In this document: one piece after another, positions 1 through 8,557 of the stretch
Layout: every line of letters begins with the position of its first letter
Numbering within the stretch: the stretch's first letter is position 1
Assembly: GCF_009360615.1 (NCBI RefSeq)
Contig: NZ_SPEY01000033.1
Coordinates: forward strand, 1 to 47,112
Source of the DNA: Comamonas sp.
GTDB taxonomy: Bacteria > Pseudomonadota > Gammaproteobacteria > Burkholderiales > Burkholderiaceae_C
Length of the DNA stretch: 47,112 bases
Direction: 5' to 3'
The notes under the pieces: model-generated
Database searches by the model: none
Seen by the model: the letters and a program-made list of their open reading frames with translations, nothing else
What the model was told of the DNA's origin: nothing
Made by a program: the position numbers and the translations under genes

Positions 1-241
1 GCACGAAGAAGGGCGAGAAAACGCCCACCGCAATCAGCTTGGCGCCGGGCGGCATGTGCTCCTTGATGGGCAGGGCGATGAAGTCGATCAGGCCGTCAGG
101 GCCCGGCCAGAACATCAGCAGCCCGACGCCGATCAAAACGCCATACAGGCTGTAGAGCAGGCGGTCACGCAGCTCCATCAGGTGCTGGACAAACGGCTGC
201 TCCGTGCCGGCGAGTTCGTCTTCTTTAGAGGGTTCGGACAT
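1..241 (-). CDS. tatC: TatC, Sec-independent translocase subunit (N-terminal part)
   Basis: This is the multi-spanning receptor subunit of the twin-arginine translocase, which exports folded proteins across the inner membrane. Only the first 80 codons lie in the window; the gene runs off the left edge. The start is ATG at 241 and the protein begins MSEPSKEDELAGTEQPFVQH, followed by LMELRDRLL, the conserved cytoplasmic N-terminus of TatC, then a first membrane segment (YGVLIGVGLLMFW) and the periplasmic stretch LIDFIALPIKEHMP. It follows tatA and tatB on the same strand after a 156-bp gap that holds a hairpin. Identification is firm from the N-terminus and the context. Confidence 0.95.
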   Translation of the reverse strand, partial: MSEPSKEDELAGTEQPFVQHLMELRDRLLYSLYGVLIGVGLLMFWPGPDGLIDFIALPIKEHMPPGAKLIAVGVFSPFFV

Positions 242-285
242 GGTGCAAAACCGCGTCGGAGCCCGATCGACTCCACACGCTTGAG

Positions 286-312
286 AAACAACAACGCCCG
301 TGAATCACGGGC
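286..312 (-). terminator. hairpin with T-rich tail between tatB and tatC (possible attenuator)
   Basis: The arms GCCCGTGA (296-303) and TCACGGGC (305-312) are perfectly complementary around one base. Read on the minus strand the stem is followed by GTTGTTGTTTCTC, which is T-rich but interrupted. It could be a leaky terminator that lowers tatC relative to tatA and tatB, or an mRNA-stabilising hairpin. The interrupted T-run makes full termination doubtful. Confidence 0.35.
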
Positions 313-397
313 AAAGAGCGACATGCGGGCAGCCAGGCCGGCCCACTGGGACCGGCCATGGCCGACCTTGCGGCCGGCAGGCTGCTGAGCTGCATGT

Positions 398-919
398 TCA
401 ATGGAACTTCTTGGGGCGAAAGCGCGCCACGCGTGCAGCACCCGACTGGACCTTGCTGCGTACCCCGGCACGGGCCTTGTACCACTGGGGCACGGCACCG
501 CGCTTGACACGCCAGTTCTTGCGCGGATGCCGGTAGCTGGGCACCACGCTGCTGTGCGTATCCAGACCGGTGTAGCCACCTTCTGCGTCATAGGAGCCGA
601 AGGACGAAGCCGAAGTCATGTTCGAGTCGTCGCGCAGGTCCCTGGTCGCATCGCTCCAGTCCTTTTCAAGATCGGAGGCCTGACTGCGCATGCTGGACTC
701 CACGTCCCGCGCCGCGCTCTCGACCGTGTCCTTCATCTTGCGCAGCTCATCGAGCTCCATGGAGCGGTTGACCTCGGCCTTGACGTCGGACACATAGCGC
801 TGCGCCCTGCCAAGCAAGGTGCCCACCATGCGAGCCACGCGCGGCAGCTTCTCGGGGCCGATGACCACCAGGGCCACGGCACCGATCAGCGCCATTTTGG
901 ACAGGCCAATATCAAACAT
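398..919 (-). CDS. tatB: TatB, Sec-independent translocase subunit
   Basis: TatB works with TatC in recognising twin-arginine signal peptides. The 173-residue protein begins [19 protein letters not shown], a single N-terminal membrane segment, followed by the hinge [11 protein letters not shown], which is the TatB signature (Gly-Pro-Glu hinge), and an amphipathic helix ([19 protein letters not shown]). The C-terminal half is charged and low in conservation, as usual for TatB. It lies 22 bp after tatA, so the two are surely cotranscribed. Confidence 0.95.
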   Translation of the reverse strand: MFDIGLSKMALIGAVALVVIGPEKLPRVARMVGTLLGRAQRYVSDVKAEVNRSMELDELRKMKDTVESAARDVESSMRSQASDLEKDWSDATRDLRDDSNMTSASSFGSYDAEGGYTGLDTHSSVVPSYRHPRKNWRVKRGAVPQWYKARAGVRSKVQSGAARVARFRPKKFH

Positions 920-941
920 CTAAATGTCGGTCCTGCCGCGA

Positions 942-1178
942 TCAGCTCTTTTGCTTGGCTTCCACATCGATGGTGGCCTTGTCGGCAGCCTGCTGGTTGG
1001 CCACCTGGCCGGCTGCAGCGCTGGAGTCGGCATCCGCCGCACCATCCTTCATGCCGTCCTTGAAGCCCTTGACGGCGCCGCCCAGGTCGGAGCCGATGTT
1101 CTTGAGCTTCTTGGTGCCGAACACCAGAACCACGATGAGCAGCACGATCGCCCAGTGCCAGATAGAAAACGAGCCCAT
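942..1178 (-). CDS. tatA: TatA, Sec-independent translocase pore subunit
   Basis: TatA is the small protein that oligomerises to form the translocation path. The 78 residues begin [20 protein letters not shown], the single membrane segment, followed by [20 protein letters not shown], the Phe-Gly hinge and amphipathic helix typical of TatA. The tail is short and polar. The upstream AGGAGATTCTC gives a good ribosome binding site for the ATG at 1178. First gene of tatABC. Confidence 0.96.
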   Translation of the reverse strand: MGSFSIWHWAIVLLIVVLVFGTKKLKNIGSDLGGAVKGFKDGMKDGAADADSSAAAGQVANQQAADKATIDVEAKQKS

Positions 1179-1295
1179 GAGAATCTCCTAGAAATTGCAA
1201 ACCATTTTAGACGGGGCTTGTGACAGATACGAATCAATCACCCAAAAAGCCTGCAGCGCACAGCTCTATCCCCGGGTGAGGGCCCGCCCTGCCCG

Positions 1296-1664
1296 TCAGC
1301 CCTTGAGCCAGGGCCGAGGGCCGCCCATGACGTGCAGGTGCAGGTGGTGCACCTCCTGTCCGCCTTCGCTGCCGGTATTGACCACGATGCGGAAGCCGCC
1401 ATCGGGATAAGGGTTGCAGCCCTGCTCCAGTGCCAGCCTGGGGGCCAGCGCCATCATGCGCCCCAGCAGGGGCGCATCCTCGGCGCCGACCTGGGCCATG
1501 GAGGGGATGTGCTTTTTGGGAATCACCAGAAAGTGCACGGGGGCACCGGGGTGGATGTCATGGAAGGCGAACAGCTCCTCGTCCTCATAGACCTTGCGCG
1601 AAGGAATCTCGCCCTTGGCGATGCGGCAGAAAATGCAATGGGCGTCGTAATCGTGGTCGTGCAT
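1296..1664 (-). CDS. hinT: HIT-family purine nucleoside phosphoramidase (HinT-like)
   Basis: HinT-type proteins hydrolyse AMP or GMP linked to amines and lysine. The 122-residue protein carries an N-terminal CIFCRIAKGEIPSRKVYEDE segment and the C-terminal histidine triad HHLHLHVMGG (H-x-H-x-H, with the central His as nucleophile). Its length is normal for the family. It sits between the his and tat genes, as in many Burkholderiales. The function is known for the family; cellular substrates are not visible here. Confidence 0.94.
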   Translation of the reverse strand: MHDHDYDAHCIFCRIAKGEIPSRKVYEDEELFAFHDIHPGAPVHFLVIPKKHIPSMAQVGAEDAPLLGRMMALAPRLALEQGCNPYPDGGFRIVVNTGSEGGQEVHHLHLHVMGGPRPWLKG

Positions 1665-1763
1665 GGTCTCTGGTATCTCTACGGTTCAGTACTCCGGTCG
1701 CCCTGCCCTCCCCATGGCCCAGGAAGGCCAGGAAGCAGGCAATGGCATCGCCCCCGATGGAGG

Positions 1764-2807
1764 CTATCCCCTATTCTCGTTGAATCGCAGCGTCTGCTTG
1801 ACACCCAGGTGCTCTCGGTTGAGCTGCAGCCACTGCTGGCCGCGCTCACGCCCCAGATCGAACAGCTTGCGCACCATGCCCATGTCTGCGCGCACCTTGC
1901 TCGACGCCCCAAAGGGCTTGAGCACGGAGCCGCCGTCGATGCGGTGCATCAGCACATGCTTGTAGCGCTCGGGGTCCAGACGCTTTTGCTCCAGCAGCTT
2001 GACCACGAACTCGATGGCCCGCAACTCGGCCAGCAGGCTGGCGTTGAAGGTGATTTCGTTCATGCGGTCCATGATCTCGCGGGCCGTATCGGGCGAGACA
2101 TCGGACTCCTTGGGATTGATCTGCACCAGCAGGATGTCCCGGCTCCGGGTCTCGTAGATCAGCGGATACAGGGCCGGATTTCCCGAGAACCCACCATCCC
2201 AGTAGCACTCTCCGTCAATCTCCACCGCCTTGAACAGCTGCGGCAGGCAGGCCGAGGCCATGATGGCGTCTGCCGTCACCTGCTCGCCCTTGAAGATCTT
2301 GCCTCCTCCCGTGCGCACATTGGTGGCGCAGATGAAGAGCTTGGGCACCACGCCAGGATGAGCGGGATGGGCCAGCGTCTCGAAATCCACCACCCGTGTG
2401 AGCAGCTGCCGCAGCGGGTTGATATTGAGCGGATTGGTCTGATAGGGCGACAGAAACTGGTTGAGCACCCCCATGAACTGCTTGCTACCCGGCAGCGGTG
2501 CAGCCCAGAACATCTTGCCCACACTGCCCATGGTGCCCACGCCCTCCCACAGCTCGCGCAGAGACTGGCGCGCCAGCTGACGCCCGAGGTAACGGGCATC
2601 GTCCAGATTCTTTTCCTGCGCAGCCGCCTGCGCGAAGCCATGGGCCAGCGCCACGGCATTCATGGCACCGGCACTGGTGCCGCTGATGCCTTCAAAGATC
2701 AGGCCGTCATCGTCGAGCAATGCATCCAGCACGCCCCAGGTCAGCGCGCCATGCGATCCCCCGCCCTGCAGGGCCAGGTTGAGGGTGTGGGAAGTCTCTG
2801 CAGCCAT
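1764..2807 (-). CDS. patatin-like phospholipase
   Basis: This is a serine hydrolase of the patatin family, probably acting on phospholipid acyl esters. The oxyanion motif GGGSHG lies near residue 15 (LALQGGGSHGALTWGVLDAL), the nucleophile elbow GTSAG near residue 43, and the catalytic Asp of the Ser-Asp dyad is probably in DGGFSGNP. The ATG at 2807 is chosen because AGGA lies about 9 bases upstream and the patatin fold begins at once; the open frame continues upstream without a recognisable domain. No signal peptide is seen, so it may be cytosolic. A terminator at 3000-3032 separates it from the DUF4870 gene, so it must have its own promoter in 2808-3000. The physiological substrate is unknown. 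Confidence 0.88.
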   Translation of the reverse strand: MAAETSHTLNLALQGGGSHGALTWGVLDALLDDDGLIFEGISGTSAGAMNAVALAHGFAQAAAQEKNLDDARYLGRQLARQSLRELWEGVGTMGSVGKMFWAAPLPGSKQFMGVLNQFLSPYQTNPLNINPLRQLLTRVVDFETLAHPAHPGVVPKLFICATNVRTGGGKIFKGEQVTADAIMASACLPQLFKAVEIDGECYWDGGFSGNPALYPLIYETRSRDILLVQINPKESDVSPDTAREIMDRMNEITFNASLLAELRAIEFVVKLLEQKRLDPERYKHVLMHRIDGGSVLKPFGASSKVRADMGMVRKLFDLGRERGQQWLQLNREHLGVKQTLRFNENRG

Positions 2808-2998
2808 GGCACGATCCTGTGAAGGTTGAGGAACCAGGTAAGGGGCTTGGAACTGTCGCTGCGAACGCACAGCGGACATATCCAGCGAATCTGCGCAATT
2901 TCCGCAGCTTATCCAGCACCGCGAGCATTGCACAGGCCCGGCACCCGTGTCAGCCTGCCGGCCCGAATCTGTTGCAGTGCAGCAAAACCGCTTGCCAA

Positions 2999-3032
2999 AA
3001 CAAAAAAGCCCCGGCCGTAAAGCGGGGGCTTC
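2999..3032 (-). terminator. rho-independent terminator after the hisF-I-E-DUF4870 unit
   Basis: On the minus strand AAGCCCCCG pairs with CCGGGGCTT around a short loop and is followed by a run of T (complement of the A6 at 3002-3007). It lies about 20 bp after the stop of the DUF4870 gene and ends that transcription unit. Arms at 3006-3014 and 3023-3031. Confidence 0.85.
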
Positions 3033-3051
3033 GATGTCGGGCAAAACCGGC

Positions 3052-3450
3052 TCAGGAGCGGATCGCGCGATTCTTGTTCATGGCGATCATGCCGCTGACG
3101 ATGCGGTAGAGGAACCAGATGGAGATCAACACCCAGGCAGGGTTGAAGATCAGGAGGCCCAGCAGGAAGAACGGGAAGGTCACCGCATAGAGCACGATGG
3201 CCCAGAGCACGCTGCGCAGACGCCAGGAAAAATGGCTCTCCTGCCAGGTGCCGCGCGCATCGTCGCGCTTGACCAGATCGATGACAACCGCAATCAGCAA
3301 CAGCAGCACGCTGACCTGCGCGCCCGGCAGCACCGCGGCCACGGCCACGATCAGGTGGAGCAGATAGCTGACCCAGCCCCAGGCCTTCAGGCCCTCGACC
3401 TCGGCAGAGCCGCCGGGGCCTACATCGATGATGTCGCGATCGTCATTCAT
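3052..3450 (-). CDS. DUF4870-type small integral membrane protein
   Basis: A 132-residue protein with three to four hydrophobic segments: WVSYLLHLIVAVAAVLPGA, VLLLLIAVVIDLV, SVLWAIVLYAVTFPFFLLGL and PAWVLISIWFLYRIV. The pattern and length match the DUF4870 (Tic20-like) membrane family, which has no established function in bacteria. The N-terminus (MNDDRDIIDVGPGGSAEVEG) is cytoplasmic-like and acidic. It starts 13 bp after hisE and is followed by a terminator, so it is the last gene of the hisF-hisI-hisE unit. No role in histidine synthesis is implied. Confidence 0.8.
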   Translation of the reverse strand: MNDDRDIIDVGPGGSAEVEGLKAWGWVSYLLHLIVAVAAVLPGAQVSVLLLLIAVVIDLVKRDDARGTWQESHFSWRLRSVLWAIVLYAVTFPFFLLGLLIFNPAWVLISIWFLYRIVSGMIAMNKNRAIRS

Positions 3451-3463
3451 TCGTGCTTCCTTG

Positions 3464-3859
3464 TTACTTGGCCGCCCCTTCCTGAGCAGCGCGTTCCTGG
3501 GCCTTGCGCAGGGCTTTTTCCTCCAGACCGCTGGTGCCCTCGCGGCGCTCCAGCTCGGCCACCACCTCTGCGGGTGTCAGGCCGTAGTGCGACAGCGCAA
3601 TCATGGAGTGAAACCACAGATCAGCCACTTCATAGAGGATCTTGCCCTTGTCCGCGCCATGATCGACATCCTTGGCGGCCATCACGACTTCGGTGGCCTC
3701 TTCGCCGATCTTCTTCAGAAAGGCGTCGGGCCCCTTGTGCAGCAGGCGCGCGACATAGCTTTTTTCGGGGTCACCACCATTGGCGACCTTGCGGCTTTCG
3801 ATCACGGCGGCCAGACGGGCCAGTGCGCCCTCGACCGACGCGGTGTTTTGTTCAGACAT
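3464..3859 (-). CDS. hisE: phosphoribosyl-ATP pyrophosphohydrolase
   Basis: HisE removes pyrophosphate from PR-ATP, the second step of histidine synthesis. The 131-residue all-helical protein has the MazG-like metal-binding segment [15 protein letters not shown] (EExxE type) followed by [14 protein letters not shown] (the ExxD part). In enterobacteria this activity is fused to HisI; here it is a separate gene 4 bp after hisI, the usual state in betaproteobacteria. The C-terminal tail is Glu/Lys/Ala rich. Confidence 0.96.
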   Translation of the reverse strand: MSEQNTASVEGALARLAAVIESRKVANGGDPEKSYVARLLHKGPDAFLKKIGEEATEVVMAAKDVDHGADKGKILYEVADLWFHSMIALSHYGLTPAEVVAELERREGTSGLEEKALRKAQERAAQEGAAK

Positions 3860-3863
3860 GACT

Positions 3864-4253
3864 TTATTTATAGATGGAAGCAGGATCTTTCAAGACCGGA
3901 TCGACAGCCAGCCACTGTCCGTCCTTGAACACGCTGTAGAAGCAGGAGTGGCGACCGGTATGGCAGGCGATACCGGGATCATGCCCCTCTTGCGTGATCT
4001 TGAGCAAAACCACGTCGTTGTCGCAGTCGATGCGCATCTCGTGCACGGTCTGCACATGGCCGGACTCCTCGCCCTTGAACCACAGCTTGTTGCGCGAGCG
4101 GCTGAAGTACACGGCCCGCCCGAGTTCGGCGGTCTTCTCCAGTGCCACACGGTTCATCCAGGCGAACATGACCACGTCGCCACTGCTTTGCTCCTGCGCA
4201 ATCACGGGCACCAGCCCCTGCGCATCCCATTTGACCTGATCGAGCCAGCTCAT
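3864..4253 (-). CDS. hisI: phosphoribosyl-AMP cyclohydrolase
   Basis: HisI opens the purine ring of PR-AMP, step three of histidine synthesis. The 129 residues include [20 protein letters not shown], the zinc and magnesium sites in [12 protein letters not shown] (DxDxD) and [11 protein letters not shown] (Cys and His ligands). The length fits the stand-alone enzyme. It begins 108 bp after hisF; that gap carries a copy of the ATAGCTG...AGCGC dispersed element. Confidence 0.97.
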   Translation of the reverse strand: MSWLDQVKWDAQGLVPVIAQEQSSGDVVMFAWMNRVALEKTAELGRAVYFSRSRNKLWFKGEESGHVQTVHEMRIDCDNDVVLLKITQEGHDPGIACHTGRHSCFYSVFKDGQWLAVDPVLKDPASIYK

Positions 4254-4270
4254 TGCAGACCTTTGTTTTG

Positions 4271-4285
4271 TATAGCTGCCAGCGC
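4271..4285 (+). repeat. dispersed ATAGCTG...AGCGC intergenic element, copy 1
   Basis: TATAGCTGCCAGCGC lies in the hisF-hisI gap. It shares the core (G/T)ATAGCTG(Y)(M)AGCGC with four other intergenic sites in the window (18978, 27979, 35711, 37350). The function is unknown. Confidence 0.5.
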
Positions 4286-4361
4286 AGGCCAGCAGCCGAT
4301 TTCAACCACAAAACATATGGAAAGCCGCTTGTACCCTGCGCAAGCCGCTCTCAAAATAATC

Positions 4362-5162
4362 TTATAAACGCACGGGAATGCCGCGCGCGCGCATGCATTC
4401 CTTGGCCTGCTGCACGGTGTACTCGCCGTAGTGGAAGATGCTGGCGGCCAGCACGGCATCGGCGCCGCCAATGGTCACGCCATCGGCCAGATCTTCCAGA
4501 TTGCCGACACCGCCCGAGGCGATCACGGGCACGGCCACGGCGTCGGCCACGGCACGCGTGAGCTTCAGATCGAAGCCGCTCTTGGTGCCGTCCTTGTCCA
4601 TGCTGGTCAGCAGGATCTCGCCGGCACCGCGCCTGGCCATCTCCTCGGCCCAGCGCACCACATCCAGCCCCACATTCTTGCGCCCGCCATGGCTGTATAC
4701 ATCCCAGCCCGGCCCCATGGGCGTGCCGCCGGGGCCGATGCGCTGCTCGTCCTCGGGCGTGCGGCGCTTGGCGTCGATGGCCACCACGATACATTGCGCG
4801 CCGTACTTGTCGCTGCAGGCATTGATGGTGTCCGGGTTGGCGATGGCGGCGGAGTTGAAGCTGGTCTTGTCGGCTCCGGCATTGAGCAGGCGGCGCACAT
4901 CTTCCACGCTGCGCACGCCACCGCCCACGGTCAGCGGAATGAAGACCTGCGAAGCCACCGCCTCGATAATGGGGAGAATCAGATCACGGCCATCGCTGGT
5001 GGCCGTGATGTCCAGGAAAGTCAGCTCGTCCGCACCCTGGGCGTTGTAGCGCGCGGCAATCTCCACCGGGTCGCCCGCATCACGCAGCTCCAGAAAATTG
5101 ACGCCCTTGACCACGCGGCCGCCGGTCACGTCAAGGCAGGGAATGATGCGTTTGGCAAGCAT
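4362..5162 (-). CDS. hisF: imidazole glycerol phosphate synthase, cyclase subunit
   Basis: HisF takes ammonia from HisH and converts PRFAR to imidazole glycerol phosphate plus AICAR. The 266-residue (beta/alpha)8 barrel begins [20 protein letters not shown] with the catalytic Asp in CLDV. Later motifs are [17 protein letters not shown] (phosphate site), VVAIDAKR (second catalytic Asp) and [15 protein letters not shown]. The ATG at 5162 is preferred; a TTG two codons upstream is the alternative. It heads hisF-hisI-hisE and is separated from its partner hisH by more than 13 kb because of the exopolysaccharide locus. Confidence 0.96.
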   Translation of the reverse strand: MLAKRIIPCLDVTGGRVVKGVNFLELRDAGDPVEIAARYNAQGADELTFLDITATSDGRDLILPIIEAVASQVFIPLTVGGGVRSVEDVRRLLNAGADKTSFNSAAIANPDTINACSDKYGAQCIVVAIDAKRRTPEDEQRIGPGGTPMGPGWDVYSHGGRKNVGLDVVRWAEEMARRGAGEILLTSMDKDGTKSGFDLKLTRAVADAVAVPVIASGGVGNLEDLADGVTIGGADAVLAASIFHYGEYTVQQAKECMRARGIPVRL

Positions 5163-5876
5163 GGACAAGTCTCGGAATATCTAGGAACAGGGGCGCCAAA
5201 GATACCACGGCCTCGCCGCTGCCCCGGCCATGCCCCTGTGCGGCCCTGCCGTGTCTGCATTGCACCGCATGCAACCCGGTCGGCCAGGTGCGCCGTCGCC
5301 GTGGCATTGCCGGCCCATCGCCAGTCATTGGCACGGCACCGGCCGGTGCGTCAATCCCGAAACCGGCCCGCAGCCCGAGAATTCATCCATATCTTCTGCT
5401 TCCAATTGAATAACAGAAAACGCCGGGCTGGCTTCGGAACTCATGATTTGGAGCCGATTTTGTTTTTTCTGCACCCAAATGCCATCCCCTATTAAATGCC
5501 CGGCATGGCGCATCGTCCATTTCCCAGCGACACGCGAGGAGCTGTACGCAAACAGAAACCCTGTCAACAGCCATGGACGACGGCTAAGCGGCAGATCCTC
5601 GGCAAGCAAGGCCAGGCTTGATTGCAAGCCGTTTCCGGCCGAAACCGGATACCCCGAATAGTGTGAATGAAAATCCAAATTGGCATCCAGATATTCATGA
5701 CGTAAAAAGATGTTATTTTTTACACGGCGTTCTTGTTTGAATTATTTTTATTAGTGAAACTATGAAAAAAATAAATCAATAGTTTTAATATTTTCAGACA
5801 CCTATTCCTCTGAATCCATGGGCGGAATCGGCAATCCATCCCGCTCGACGACTGTCTTCCAGCGCAGGTGATCATC
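5163..5876. other. 714-bp intergenic region between divergent hisF and the exopolysaccharide locus
   Basis: No convincing gene is seen. The part near hisF is GC-rich like the rest of the window; 5690-5810 is strikingly AT-rich, with runs such as GTTATTTTTTAC and ATGAAAAAAATAAATC and a small inverted repeat GTAAAAA/TTTTTTAC (5702-5723). Both hisF (minus) and the glmM-like gene (plus) must take their promoters from here. A 117-codon minus-strand frame at 5325-5678 has no recognisable protein character and is not called. Confidence 0.6.
5737..5766 (+). promoter_or_regulatory. candidate sigma70 promoter of the exopolysaccharide locus
   Basis: TTGAAT (5737-5742) and TATGAA (5761-5766) are spaced by 18 bp, each matching 4 of 6 consensus bases, within the AT-rich block upstream of the first gene. 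This would leave an untranslated leader of about 100 bases. The match is weak and other AT-rich hexamers nearby could serve. Confidence 0.3.
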
Positions 5877-7217
5877 ATGGATATGAGACGCCAATATTTC
5901 GGTACCGACGGAATCCGTGGTCGGGCTGGGTACTTCCCGATCACACCGGACTTCGCCCTGCATCTGGCCCATGTGGTCGGGCGGATGCTTCACCGTGGTG
6001 AAGAGCACCCGACGGTGCTGATCGGCAAGGACACTCGCATCTCGGGCCATATGCTCGAAAGTGCGTTGGTGTCGGGCTTCAATTCCGCAGGCGTGAATGT
6101 GGTGCTGGTCGGCACGCTGCCCACGCCGGGCGTGGCCTACCTCACACGGGCCTTGCGGGCCAGCCTGGGGGTGGTGATCAGCGCCAGCCACAACACCTTC
6201 GAGGACAACGGCATCAAATTCTTCAGCGCCAAAGGCACCAAGCTGCCCTATGTCTGGGAGGTGGCCGTCGAGCAAATGCTGCCTGACGAGCCGCATTGGG
6301 TCTCGGCGATCGCGCTCGGGAAAACGCAGGTCCTCGATGACGCAGCCGGCCGCTATGTCGAGTTTTGCAAGAGCACCTGCGACCATGCGTTCAGCCTGCG
6401 CGGGCTGAAGATCGTGGTCGATGCAGGCCATGGAGCGGCCTATCAGATTGCGCCCATGGTCTTCCATGAACTCGGTGCCGACGTGGTGACCATCGGCTGC
6501 GCTCCCGACGGCCTGAATATCAACCAGGGTGCCGGTGCCGCACATCCGGAGTTGCTGGCCACCACCGTTTCGGGATGTGGGGCAGATTTCGGCATCGCTC
6601 TGGACGGCGACGCCGATCGCCTGCTGGTCGTGGATGCGGCCGGGCGACTCTACAACGGGGACGAGTTGCTGTACCTGATCGTGGCGGACCGCCTGGAGCA
6701 TGACGAGAGCATTGCGGGCGCTGTCGGCACGCTGATGACCAATATGGCCGTGGAGCAGGCCTTCGGGCTGCTGGATGTGGATTTCATGCGCACCCAGGTC
6801 GGTGACCGCTACGTGCTCGAGGAACTCAGCCGCCGAGGCTGGACCTTCGGCGGCGAGGGTTCGGGCCATCTGCTGATCCTTGACCGGCACAGCACGGGCG
6901 ACGGCCTGGTGAATGCGCTGCAGATATTGCAGGCCTGCGTGCGCACCGGCCGCACGCTGTCGCAATGGCTGTTGCCGGTACAGCTCTATCCCCAGGCACT
7001 GCTCAATGTGCACCTGCCGCCGGATCGGGACTGGCGCAGCAACACCTTGCTGGCAAGCGTGCAGGCGCAGGTCGAGGCAGAGCTGGGCTCCACCGGACGG
7101 GTGCTGGTTCGGCACAGCGGCACGGAGCCGGTCCTGCATGTGATGGTGGAGGCTCAGGACGGCGATCAGGCCAGCCGCTGCGCCGAGCGGCTGGTCTCCG
7201 CAGCCAGAGACGGTTAG
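5877..7217 (+). CDS. phosphoglucosamine mutase-like protein (GlmM paralogue)
   Basis: GlmM-type enzymes convert glucosamine-6-phosphate to glucosamine-1-phosphate on the route to UDP-GlcNAc. All four family motifs are present in 446 residues: the phosphoserine loop [17 protein letters not shown] (Ser104), the metal loop DGDADR (243-248), the sugar loop GGEGSGH and the phosphate loop RHSGTEP (from residue 412). The start region FGTDGIRG is also typical. The ATG at 5877 is chosen because AGGTG lies 6 bases upstream; GTG at 5868 is the alternative. Since the cell needs an essential glmM, normally beside folP and ftsH, this is probably a second copy dedicated to the locus (inference). Phosphomannomutase activity cannot be excluded. 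Confidence 0.85.
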   Translation: MDMRRQYFGTDGIRGRAGYFPITPDFALHLAHVVGRMLHRGEEHPTVLIGKDTRISGHMLESALVSGFNSAGVNVVLVGTLPTPGVAYLTRALRASLGVVISASHNTFEDNGIKFFSAKGTKLPYVWEVAVEQMLPDEPHWVSAIALGKTQVLDDAAGRYVEFCKSTCDHAFSLRGLKIVVDAGHGAAYQIAPMVFHELGADVVTIGCAPDGLNINQGAGAAHPELLATTVSGCGADFGIALDGDADRLLVVDAAGRLYNGDELLYLIVADRLEHDESIAGAVGTLMTNMAVEQAFGLLDVDFMRTQVGDRYVLEELSRRGWTFGGEGSGHLLILDRHSTGDGLVNALQILQACVRTGRTLSQWLLPVQLYPQALLNVHLPPDRDWRSNTLLASVQAQVEAELGSTGRVLVRHSGTEPVLHVMVEAQDGDQASRCAERLVSAARDG

Positions 7218-7375
7218 TCCGGCGGCGGCTGCACCCATGCCATGGAGAAATCCGGCTCCGAGCGCGGCCAGCACGAGGAGCTGGCTGACATACCCGAAGC
7301 AGCGCGTGACAGATGATTTTTGAGCAGGTACGAATGAAGAACGTCTGATACCGATTGACTCAAGGGGAGAACGCC

Positions 7376-8557
7376 ATGAATCAGGACTCCGGGACCCTTC
7401 GCGCACAGCCAGATATCGCACAGTTGCTCATCGTGTCCGGGACCAGGCCTGAAATCATCAAGCTGGCCCCCGTCTACCACGCCTTGAAGCAGTCGCAATG
7501 GGCCCGGCCCATCTGGCTGCACACCGGCCAGCACGGCGATATGGCCGATCAGATGCTGGACTGCTTCCATATCCAGCCCGACCATGTGCTGCAAAGACAG
7601 GGCAGTTCGCTGCTGGAATTCGCCACCGGCTGCCGGCTCCAGCTGGAGTCCGTGCTGATGGACACCGCCTGCGAGGCCGTGATCGTGCAGGGCGACACCG
7701 AGAGCGCTTTCCAGGGGGCATTGGCCGGCTTCTACCGCAAGGTGCCGGTCGTCCATGTCGAGGCCGGCCTGCGCACCTACAACCTGCACCGCCCCTTTCC
7801 GGAGGAAGGCCTGCGGCAGATGATAGGGCGCATTGCCAGCCTGCATCTGGCCCCCACCCTGCGAGCCCGCCAGGCACTGGAGCGCGAAAACGTGGCGCCG
7901 GAAATGATCGAACTGACGGGCAACACCGTCGTCGATGCCCAGCTATGGGCCAGCCGGCAGCACCACATCCACCGTCGCATCCAGGGCCGAGGCCATATTC
8001 TGGTCACCATGCACAGGCGTGAGAACTGGGGCCCCGATGTGGATCATGTGTGCGAAGCCATTGCCGATATCGCGCGCGAGTTCCCCCGGGTGCCGGTGCT
8101 GTTCCCGGTCCACCTCAATCCGGTGGTCAAGGAGCCCGTCCATCGGCTGCTGGGCGGACTGCCCAACATCCGTCTGACAGACCCTCTGGACTATCTGGCC
8201 ATGCAGCAGGCCCTGGCCGATGCCTGGCTGGTGCTGACCGACTCCGGCGGGCTGCAGGAGGAGGCCCCCACTTTCAAGGTGCCGGTGCTGGTATTGCGCG
8301 ACGAGACCGAGCGTCCCGAAGTGCTTGAAGCCGGCTGCGCCGCTTTGGTCGGAGCCGACAGAAGCAGGATCGCTCAGTCCGTGCGCCAGTTGATGCATGA
8401 CGAGGCCGCCTACGCCCGCATGCAGGCCAGCAGCAACCCGTTTGGCGACGGGACTGCAGCACAACGCACCGAGAAAAGACTGAACCAGATGCTGAGGCCT
8501 GATCACGCAGGCCTGGCACAGAAAGCCGCAGAAAGGACGCGCCATGTCCTGGCTTGA
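7376..8557 (+). CDS. wecB: UDP-N-acetylglucosamine 2-epimerase (WecB type)
   Basis: The non-hydrolysing epimerase interconverts UDP-GlcNAc and UDP-ManNAc. The 393-residue GT-B-fold protein has VSGTRPEIIKLAPVYHAL, HTGQHGDMADQM, VQGDTESAFQGAL, VVHVEAGLRTYN, LTGNTVVDA, VTMHRRENWG and LTDSGGLQEEAPTFKVPVLV, covering the active site and UDP-binding residues of the family. The ATG at 7376 follows AGGGGAG at good spacing. Its end overlaps the nfrB-like start by 14 bp, which suggests translational coupling. In E. coli, WecB is the only enterobacterial-common-antigen enzyme needed for the Nfr glycan, so its linkage here is telling. Confidence 0.93.
   Translation: MNQDSGTLRAQPDIAQLLIVSGTRPEIIKLAPVYHALKQSQWARPIWLHTGQHGDMADQMLDCFHIQPDHVLQRQGSSLLEFATGCRLQLESVLMDTACEAVIVQGDTESAFQGALAGFYRKVPVVHVEAGLRTYNLHRPFPEEGLRQMIGRIASLHLAPTLRARQALERENVAPEMIELTGNTVVDAQLWASRQHHIHRRIQGRGHILVTMHRRENWGPDVDHVCEAIADIAREFPRVPVLFPVHLNPVVKEPVHRLLGGLPNIRLTDPLDYLAMQQALADAWLVLTDSGGLQEEAPTFKVPVLVLRDETERPEVLEAGCAALVGADRSRIAQSVRQLMHDEAAYARMQASSNPFGDGTAAQRTEKRLNQMLRPDHAGLAQKAAERTRHVLA

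Noticed and set aside
1332..2822. A 496-codon plus-strand frame opposite hinT and the patatin gene
   Set aside because: It spans two genes with convincing motifs on the minus strand and is a complementary-strand shadow.
5325..5678. A 117-codon minus-strand frame in the hisF/glmM intergenic region
   Set aside because: No ribosome binding site, no family resemblance and composition like non-coding DNA; kept as intergenic.
7218..7375. A small gene of about 22-28 codons between the glmM-like and wecB genes
   Set aside because: Short open frames from 7237 and 7242 have no ribosome binding site and no recognisable character.
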